Shown here: piece by piece, positions 1-5,792 of the stretch
How positions within the stretch are numbered: the stretch's first letter is position 1
How the letters are laid out: the number at the start of each line of letters is the position of its first letter
NCBI GenBank assembly: GCA_012840625.1
Contig: DUSB01000084.1
Coordinates: forward strand, 1 to 6,618
DNA from: Syntrophomonadaceae bacterium
GTDB lineage: Bacteria; Bacillota; Syntrophomonadia; Syntrophomonadales; Syntrophomonadaceae
DNA: 6,618 nt
Direction: 5' to 3'
Program-made: the position numbers and the translations under genes
Notes under the pieces: model-generated
The model's database searches: none
Told to the model about the DNA's origin: nothing
Seen by the model: only the letters and a program-made list of their open reading frames with translations

Positions 1-3000
1 GATCATAACCAGCCAGAGCAGCCGAAGCATCAAAATCCTCAGCACGAATACTGAAAAAGGCAGCGTAAAACTCCAGCGGGTAATAAACTTTAAACCATGC
101 TATACCAAAGGCCTTCATTACATAAGCCACTGCATGGGCTTTGGGAAACATGTATTTAATCTTTTGACAGGAATCAATATACCACTGTGGTACCTGCTGG
201 CTGCGCATAGCTTCTATTTCATCTGTATTCAGGCCCTTGCCCTTGCGCACCTTTTCCATAATTTTAAAGGCTTGTTTCTCATCCATTCCTTTTTGGATTA
301 AATATCCCATAATGTCGTCACGGGTACAGATAACCTCGGATAAACTGGCTGTTTCACTGGCAATCAGGTCAGCAGCATTATGCAGCCAGACATCTGTACC
401 ATGAGATAGACCGCTTATACGAACCAGTTCGGCAAAGGTGGTAGGCCGGGTTGCTTCCAGCATCTGCCGTACAAAACGAGTACCAAACTCGGGAATACCA
501 TAGGTTCCGACAGTAGTATAAATGTCTTCCGCCTTTACCCCCAGAGGTTCTACACTGGAAAAAAGCTGCATGGTTTCCTTATCACTCAGGCTGATTTCGC
601 GTACATCAATACCGGTCATATCTTCTAAAAATTTGATTACGGTCGGATCATCGTGACCCAGTATATCAAGTTTAACCAGCTGCTCCTCAAGCGAATGATA
701 TTCAAAATGGGTGGTAATGACCCCTGACTCTTTGTTATCAGCGGGATGCTGTATAGGGGTAAATTCAAAGATATTCTTACCCTGCGGCAAAACAATCATT
801 CCTCCAGGATGCTGACCTGTGGTACGACGTACACCGGTAATACCCGCTACCAGACGATTGATCTCCGCTTCTTTTAAAACCAAATTGTTTTCTTCTTCAT
901 ATTTTTTCACAAAGCCATAAGCAGTTTTTTCGGCCACCGTGGAAATAGTTCCAGCCCGATAAACGTTTTCACGACCAAACAGTTCTTCTACATATTGATG
1001 GGCCCGTGATTGATATTCTCCGGAAAAGTTTAAATCAATGTCGGGAACTTTATCTCCATCAAAACCTAAAAAGGTTTCAAAAGGTATATCAAAACCATCT
1101 TTATATAAAGCCGTGCCGCAGTCAGGGCAGCTACGGTCCTCCAGATCAGCACCACAGCCAACACTGCGATCGGTATAGAATTCTGACCAGTAACAGGTCG
1201 GACACACATAATGAGGCGGCAGGGCATTGACTTCAGTAATCCCGGTAAAATAAGCCACCATCGAAGAGCCTACGGAGCCTCTAGAACCTACCAGATAGCC
1301 ATCATCATTAGATTTTTGCACCAGTTTATGGGCAATAAAGTAAAGCACGCCAAAACCGTGTTTAACGATAGCATTCAATTCCTTTTCAATGCGTTCTTGC
1401 ACCAGATCAGGCAGCGGATCTCCGTATCGCTCATGGGCTCCCTGCCAGGTAAGCTTAATAATCTCCTCTTCAGCTGAATCTATCTTGGGAGGATAAAAGC
1501 CTTCCGGTACCGGCCTAATGGCTTCAATCTGGCTGGCAACCAAAGAGGGGGCCTCAATAACTACCCACCGGGCGTCTTGCGGTCCTAAATATTTAAATTC
1601 GGCCAACATTTCTGCGGTGTTGCGAAAATATAGCGGAACAGGGGCTTCAGCATCCTGATATCCCTGTCCACTCTGAATAATGGTGCGATAGATTTCATGA
1701 TGTGGATCCAGAAAATGAACATCACCCGTAGCCACCACCGGCTTTCCGTTCTCTTTGCCTAACTGTACAATACGACGGTTGATGTCCTGTAATTCCTCTT
1801 TACTGGCAACGGTTCCGTTGCGGAGCAGAAAACTGTTATTGGCCAGCGGCTGAATTTCCAGATAGTCATAGAAATCAACAATGGCCTGTATTTCTTCATC
1901 GGAGGCCCCCCGCAGCAGCGCACGGTAGAGTTCCCCGGCCTCACAGGCCGATCCCAGCAGCAGTCCTTCCCGATGTTCCTGTAAAATGCTCCGGGGCAGC
2001 TTGGGATGGCGATAAAAATAATCCATATAAGACGTGCTTACCAGCTGGTAGAGCTGGTGCAGTCCGTCCAGATTTTTAGCCAGAAGAATAATGTGAAAGG
2101 GCTTTTCTTTCTTATCCTCCTGCACCAGGTACGCTTCTACGCCATAAATAATCTTAATATTGCTACCTTTAGCGGCTTGGTACGCCATCGGAAAGGCCTG
2201 TACACAACCATGATCGGTAATGGCAATAGCGGGATGTTCCCACTCAATGGCTCTTTTAATTAAGGCATCGATCTCGGTCAGGGCATCCATGGCACTCATC
2301 TTGGTATGAGCATGCAGCTCGATACGCTTTTCCTTACTATCATCGGTACGCTGCGGCGCCTTAAGCTGCTCGAAAGCATCCATGAATAAAACGATTTCTT
2401 TAATAAAATTATCGTAGCGAACATTGCCTTTGACCCGCAGCCAATCACCTTTCTCAATGGCTTCATCTTCTACCTTATCTACAAAGGATTTCACCGTAAT
2501 GGTATCATCATAATCCGATAGGTTATACGTAACGACAAAGCGACCATCTCTTAGAGAGCTAATTTCTTTTACCAGAACTTCCCCCTCAATAACGGCCTTT
2601 CTCATCCCTTCCTGCAGATCTGCTATGGGCATAACCTCCTCCGGCACTGGCTGTTCTTTCTGCCGGCGATTCCGCAGGGTAGAACGATTGTTATCTGAAT
2701 GGCTATTGGTAAAGCTAATGGATTCTGCCTGTCCCGAATGAACCCAGACAGGGTCTGCCTTCCTGATCAAGTAGTGGTCCTGACCCCGTACCCGGGTAAC
2801 AATCCGCAAAGCATATTCCTGCCAGAACCAAGCAGATAAAGCGGGACAAATTTCCGCCGCAATCATTTTTTCATACAGGGATTTTTCCTCCACCAAAAAA
2901 TCTACCCGATGACCGCTTACAGTCCATTGTGCTTGTTGTATATCCACCCCACATTGCGTATGTAGATAAGACACTATCTCGTTGCTACGACTGTCTAAAA

Positions 3001-3253
3001 TAGACATCAAACCCTGTTCAGGTTTGATTAACTGTAAGCTTAACTCAATATGATCCAGAAACGAGTGGTGATTCAGCAGAGCCTGTCGAGTCTGTTCCAT
3101 ATGTTGAGAGCTTACTGGCCGGGGCAGCAAAATAGATATCCTCCACATTTTCCTGGTCCTGAAGACATCAACGGATTGAATAAAGGCCCCCTGCCAGATC
3201 TGAATGATGTCAGGAGCCACCTTTCCTTCCAAAAATGCCGCAAAGGATATCAT
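1..3253 (-). CDS. polC: DNA polymerase III alpha subunit, PolC type, lacking the inserted exonuclease domain (3' end beyond window)
   Basis: This is the replicative polymerase of low-GC Gram-positives. The frame is open for 1084 codons and runs off the left edge. The start is fixed: ATG at 3253 follows an in-frame TAG directly, with AGGAGG 11 nt upstream. Seen in order: a divergent N-terminal region (about 1-215); an OB fold (about 217-300); PHP part 1 (312-377, H314-A-H316); PHP part 2 (from P385, with C437 and D511-V-H513); the GSRGSVGSS phosphate-binding loop (656-664); a four-cysteine zinc site (C684, C687, C709, C712); palm aspartates D738 and D740 in PDIDLNF and D863 in KLDILGHDD; then SGLSHGTDVW and FPKAHAVAY. 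The DnaQ-like exonuclease of about 190 residues that normally separates the PHP halves is missing; V377 is joined to P385 by QEDKKEK. About 150 C-terminal residues should lie beyond the window, giving roughly 1230 aa against about 1440 in Bacillus (from memory). The polymerase itself appears intact. Confidence 0.97.
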   Translation of the reverse strand, partial: MISFAAFLEGKVAPDIIQIWQGAFIQSVDVFRTRKMWRISILLPRPVSSQHMEQTRQALLNHHSFLDHIELSLQLIKPEQGLMSILDSRSNEIVSYLHTQCGVDIQQAQWTVSGHRVDFLVEEKSLYEKMIAAEICPALSAWFWQEYALRIVTRVRGQDHYLIRKADPVWVHSGQAESISFTNSHSDNNRSTLRNRRQKEQPVPEEVMPIADLQEGMRKAVIEGEVLVKEISSLRDGRFVVTYNLSDYDDTITVKSFVDKVEDEAIEKGDWLRVKGNVRYDNFIKEIVLFMDAFEQLKAPQRTDDSKEKRIELHAHTKMSAMDALTEIDALIKRAIEWEHPAIAITDHGCVQAFPMAYQAAKGSNIKIIYGVEAYLVQEDKKEKPFHIILLAKNLDGLHQLYQLVSTSYMDYFYRHPKLPRSILQEHREGLLLGSACEAGELYRALLRGASDEEIQAIVDFYDYLEIQPLANNSFLLRNGTVASKEELQDINRRIVQLGKENGKPVVATGDVHFLDPHHEIYRTIIQSGQGYQDAEAPVPLYFRNTAEMLAEFKYLGPQDARWVVIEAPSLVASQIEAIRPVPEGFYPPKIDSAEEEIIKLTWQGAHERYGDPLPDLVQERIEKELNAIVKHGFGVLYFIAHKLVQKSNDDGYLVGSRGSVGSSMVAYFTGITEVNALPPHYVCPTCYWSEFYTDRSVGCGADLEDRSCPDCGTALYKDGFDIPFETFLGFDGDKVPDIDLNFSGEYQSRAHQYVEELFGRENVYRAGTISTVAEKTAYGFVKKYEEENNLVLKEAEINRLVAGITGVRRTTGQHPGGMIVLPQGKNIFEFTPIQHPADNKESGVITTHFEYHSLEEQLVKLDILGHDDPTVIKFLEDMTGIDVREISLSDKETMQLFSSVEPLGVKAEDIYTTVGTYGIPEFGTRFVRQMLEATRPTTFAELVRISGLSHGTDVWLHNAADLIASETASLSEVICTRDDIMGYLIQKGMDEKQAFKIMEKVRKGKGLNTDEIEAMRSQQVPQWYIDSCQKIKYMFPKAHAVAYVMKAFGIAWFKVYYPLEFYAAFFSIRAEDFDASAALAGYD

Positions 3254-3278
3254 CTAGCTACTCCCCTCCTATCCTTTG
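3241..3278 (-). promoter_or_regulatory. Inverted repeat enclosing the polC ribosome binding site and start codon
   Basis: A perfect 9-bp inverted repeat, CAAAGGATA (3278-3270) and TATCCTTTG (3249-3241), flanks a 20-nt loop on the coding strand. The loop holds nearly all of the Shine-Dalgarno AGGAGGGGAG (3270-3261) and the ATG (3253-3251). In mRNA the arms could pair and close the initiation region in a hairpin loop. As DNA, the same symmetry could be an operator. The repeat is seen directly; a regulatory role is inferred. The stem has only three G-C pairs and a long loop, so its stability is uncertain. Confidence 0.4.
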
Positions 3279-3294
3279 AATCCATCATCAGATT

Positions 3295-3313
3295 AAAAAA
3301 GCATTACGACGCT
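3295..3313 (-). terminator. Weak terminator-like hairpin between mgtC and polC
   Basis: Just after the mgtC stop codon the coding strand reads AGCGT-CGTA-ATGCT followed by T residues (six T in a row counting the last stem base). The stem has five pairs, one of them G-U, with a four-base loop. It resembles an intrinsic terminator but is too short to be strong. At most it would attenuate read-through into polC, which has no obvious promoter of its own in this 61-bp gap. It could be chance in AT-rich sequence. Confidence 0.22.
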
Positions 3314-3314
3314 A

Positions 3315-3980
3315 TTAATTAAGGCGATCAATGTATTTCAACCCACGCACATGGGTTAATTCTTCAATAATCTTATCGACTGAAGTATTGGGTGGAAGCT
3401 CAACCAGCAGCTCAATCTCCAGTTCTTTCTCATTTTCCAGACGGTTAAGATTAATATTCTTAATCGATACTCCCAAATCTCCCATAATACTTCCTACTAT
3501 ACCTACCATACCCGGTTCATCTTCCACCACCATGACCAGCCCTTTATAAAGCCGCATACCGGTAAACTGCTGTTCCAAGCGGGCAAAATAGATTAATACA
3601 AACAGGATTAAGATGGTAGCAATAATGGCAGGGATATATAGGCCAGCTCCCACCGCCAGGCCAATACATGCCACTACCCATAAGCCGGCTGCAGTAGTTA
3701 AACCCCTCACGGTAGCACCTTCACGCATAATGGTACCAGCACCCAAAAAGCCGATCCCGCTAACCACCTGAGCAGCAATACGACCTGGATCCGCATTAAC
3801 CGTTTTGTAAAATTGATAATACATATCCAGTGATACCACCATGGCCAGAGCTGAACCTACACAAACCAGCGTATAAGTACGAAAACCTGCCGGGCGGTTT
3901 AAACTCTCTCTCTCCAACCCGATTAAACCACCCAGTACGCAGGCCAGGGTTAGTTTGAAAATAATTTCATAAATATTCAT
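3315..3980 (-). CDS. MgtC/SapB-family inner membrane protein with C-terminal ACT-like domain
   Basis: The predicted protein has 221 residues, close to the 231 of Salmonella MgtC. The N-terminal two thirds are hydrophobic, with likely membrane segments near 6-23, 35-55, 68-85, 95-115 and 117-134. Family signatures are GLERE (21-25), GFRTYTLV (32-39), DPGRIAAQVVSGIGFLGAG (64-82) and MREGATVRGLTTAAGLW (85-101). Residues about 144-219 resemble an ACT regulatory fold (DEPGMVGIVGSIMGDLGVSIKNI). Family members are linked to magnesium limitation, membrane potential or virulence, but most homologues in free-living bacteria have no assigned function. The positions matching Salmonella N92 and C99 are T95 and V102 here, so a virulence-type MgtC role should not be transferred. 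The gene begins 21 bp after the proS stop and ends 61 bp before polC, so it is probably cotranscribed. Its ribosome binding site is poor: GGAG lies 15 nt from the ATG. Confidence 0.93.
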   Translation of the reverse strand: MNIYEIIFKLTLACVLGGLIGLERESLNRPAGFRTYTLVCVGSALAMVVSLDMYYQFYKTVNADPGRIAAQVVSGIGFLGAGTIMREGATVRGLTTAAGLWVVACIGLAVGAGLYIPAIIATILILFVLIYFARLEQQFTGMRLYKGLVMVVEDEPGMVGIVGSIMGDLGVSIKNINLNRLENEKELEIELLVELPPNTSVDKIIEELTHVRGLKYIDRLN

Positions 3981-3983
3981 GGT

Positions 3984-3999
3984 TTACATTTCAATCTCC
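3984..3999 (-). promoter_or_regulatory. Possible start-stop (AUG-UAA) element ahead of mgtC
   Basis: On the coding strand, GGAG (3999-3996) is followed after six bases by ATG TAA (3989-3984), and the annotated mgtC ATG comes three bases later at 3980. The only Shine-Dalgarno-like sequence in the gap is thus well spaced for the ATG-TAA and too far (15 nt) from the mgtC ATG. A ribosome stalling or re-initiating here could set mgtC expression. This is read from spacing alone. Confidence 0.25.
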
Positions 4000-4000
4000 G

Positions 4001-4020
4001 TTTATACTGATTTATACTGA
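4001..4020 (-). repeat. Perfect 10-bp tandem duplication at the 3' end of proS
   Basis: The plus strand reads TTTATACTGA twice in tandem. On the coding strand the first copy encodes the end of QYK, and the second, read in a shifted phase, encodes SV and the TAA stop. With a single copy, proS would instead read on and end at a TGA overlapping the mgtC start in an ATGA arrangement. Confidence 0.85.
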
Positions 4021-5717
4021 CTAAGCAGATCCAGGATACTGCCGGTAACTTTTTCTATGGGAACTAACTCGATCTCACTTTCCCATCTTTTCTTCATTTC
4101 TACACAGTTTTCCTGCAGGGCTCTGGGGCCAATGGTAATTCGAATGGGAATCCCAATCAGATCCGCATCTTTGAACTTAACCCCCGGTCGTTCGTCCCGA
4201 TCATCCAGAACTACTTCCACCCCCTGCTCCTGTAAATCCTCATAGATTGCAAGGGCCGTATTCATCTGCTCTTCCTTTTTCACATTGACCGGAACGATGA
4301 TCACATGATAGGGGGCAATGGGCAGGGGCCAAATAATCCCATTCTCATCATTTTTTTGTTCAACCGCTGCCGCCAGGGTACGAGAAACACCTATGCCATA
4401 ACAGCCCATAACCAGAGGTAAAGTCTGCCCCTGTTGATCCAGGAAGCTTGCTTCCATCGCTTCTGAGTATTTAGTACCCAGTTTAAAAATATGACCCACT
4501 TCAATTCCACGTATGGTTTTTAAGGGCTCGCCACAGTGTGGACATAAATCCCCGGCTGCAGCCTCCCGCAGATCCAGCACAGCAGCAGGTGTAAAATCAC
4601 GCCCGGGATTCACATTTATATAATGATAATCATCTTCATTGGCACCACAGGCAAAATTCCGCATCCGTGCTACTTCCAGATCGGCATAAATAGGAACCGG
4701 CAAACCAACCGGACCCAGAGAGCCAAAGCCGGCACCAGCTACTTCTCTTACCTGTACTTCATCTGCCATGTAACAATCCTCACACTGCAGGGCATTCTGC
4801 AATTTAATTTCGTTTAATTCCCGATCACCCCGCAGCAGTACTGCAATCAATTCATCATCCACCACATACATAAGGGTTTTAACCAGCGAACTCCTGGGCA
4901 TATCCAGAAATGCCGCTACATCTTCAATGGTATACTGGTCTGGAGTAGATCTTTTCTCCCTTTCTAATTCAGGCACATCCCTACTTTCCTCAGGTGGCAG
5001 GATACATTCTGCCTTTTCTACATTGGCCGCATAGTCGCAGTTGTCGCAATAAACAATGAGCGATTCTCCGCTTTCAGCCAGAACCATAAACTCGTGGCTT
5101 TCGCTACCTCCGATAGCACCACTGTCTGCTTCCACCACCCGAAAATCAAGATCCATTCTGGAAAAGATAGCGCAATATGCTTCATACATTTTACGATAAG
5201 AAAGATCCAGCCCCTCTTCATCCACATCAAATGAATATAGATCTTTCATGATGAATTCGCGGCTGCGCATCAAGCCAAAGCGCGGTCTTATTTCATCACG
5301 ATATTTGTTCTGTATCTGGTACAATAGCAAAGGTAAATCTCGATAGGAGTGAACATCCATATCCACCAGAGAAGTAATAATCTCCTCATGGGTAGGGCCC
5401 AGGGAAAAATCACGATGATGACGATCCTTCAGGCGGAACATTTCATCCCCATAAACCGACCACCGTCCTGACTTTTCCCACAGCTCTTTGGGCTGAATAA
5501 TAGGCATGAGAAGCTCCTGCCCTCCAGCACGATCCATTTCCTGCCTTATAATGGTTTCAATTTTACTTAATACCCGTTTAGCCAGAGGTAAATATGTATA
5601 AACACCAGCGGCTGTCTTCCGCATAAAACCTGCCCGCAGCAACAGCTGGTGGCTTACAATCTCCGCTTCATTCGGTACTTCTCTTAAAGTTGGAAAATAC
5701 AATTCCGACGCTTTCAA
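4002..5717 (-). CDS. proS: Prolyl-tRNA synthetase (bacterial type, with editing insertion domain)
   Basis: This cytoplasmic class II aminoacyl-tRNA synthetase charges tRNA-Pro with proline. The start chosen is TTG at 5717, because AAGGAGGT (5732-5725) lies 7 nt upstream and the resulting MKASELYFPTLREVP aligns with the usual MRxS N-terminus. A GTG at 5744 in frame would add nine residues but has no good ribosome binding site. From TTG the protein has 571 aa, against about 572 in E. coli. In this numbering: T109-H-E111 in the proline-binding TxE loop; motif 2 RDEIRPRFGLMRSREF (140-155); an editing INS domain at about 223-393, including the YTIEDVAAFL and SSLVKTL region with K280; motif 3 GCYGIGVSR (439-447); and an anticodon-binding HGTP domain at about 469-561. 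CxxC pairs bracket the INS domain (C224/C227 and C392/C395), a possible metal site. It lies downstream of ispG with a 75-bp gap and 21 bp before mgtC. Confidence 0.97.
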   Translation of the reverse strand: MKASELYFPTLREVPNEAEIVSHQLLLRAGFMRKTAAGVYTYLPLAKRVLSKIETIIRQEMDRAGGQELLMPIIQPKELWEKSGRWSVYGDEMFRLKDRHHRDFSLGPTHEEIITSLVDMDVHSYRDLPLLLYQIQNKYRDEIRPRFGLMRSREFIMKDLYSFDVDEEGLDLSYRKMYEAYCAIFSRMDLDFRVVEADSGAIGGSESHEFMVLAESGESLIVYCDNCDYAANVEKAECILPPEESRDVPELEREKRSTPDQYTIEDVAAFLDMPRSSLVKTLMYVVDDELIAVLLRGDRELNEIKLQNALQCEDCYMADEVQVREVAGAGFGSLGPVGLPVPIYADLEVARMRNFACGANEDDYHYINVNPGRDFTPAAVLDLREAAAGDLCPHCGEPLKTIRGIEVGHIFKLGTKYSEAMEASFLDQQGQTLPLVMGCYGIGVSRTLAAAVEQKNDENGIIWPLPIAPYHVIIVPVNVKKEEQMNTALAIYEDLQEQGVEVVLDDRDERPGVKFKDADLIGIPIRITIGPRALQENCVEMKKRWESEIELVPIEKVTGSILDLLSQYKSV

Positions 5718-5724
5718 TCGGATG

Positions 5725-5732
5725 ACCTCCTT
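5725..5732 (-). promoter_or_regulatory. Shine-Dalgarno site that decides the proS start
   Basis: AAGGAGGT on the coding strand is a near-perfect match to the 16S rRNA 3' end. It sits 7 nt before TTG at 5717 and inside any reading frame begun at the GTG at 5744. This favours TTG as the true start. The rest of the ispG-proS gap (5733-5792) is AT-rich, and I see no convincing promoter or terminator in it. Confidence 0.75.
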
Positions 5733-5792
5733 CAATTTGCCCACTTACAGATTAAAGTAATGGATGCTCTATTATTTTCCATAGTATATCAA

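Noticed and set aside
1006..2263. Several plus-strand open frames of 74-88 codons and one minus-strand frame of 61 codons
   Set aside because: All lie within the continuous polC frame, which is supported by conserved motifs from end to end; these are shadows in other frames.
3050..3322. Plus-strand 90-codon open frame
   Set aside because: It is antisense to the polC N-terminus and the polC leader, has no recognisable family or good ribosome binding site, and composition is explained by the opposite gene.
3331..3549. Plus-strand 72-codon open frame rich in serine
   Set aside because: It is antisense to the ACT-like part of the mgtC gene; its serine-rich composition is a by-product of that coding sequence.
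4057..5230. Plus-strand frames at 4057-4245 and 4623-4817 and a minus-strand frame at 5018-5230
   Set aside because: They overlap the well-conserved proS frame and show no protein family features.
5733..5792. Possible promoter for proS (TTGATA and TATACT-like sequences on the coding strand)
   Set aside because: No pair of -35 and -10 boxes has acceptable spacing; the AT-rich gap makes chance matches likely.
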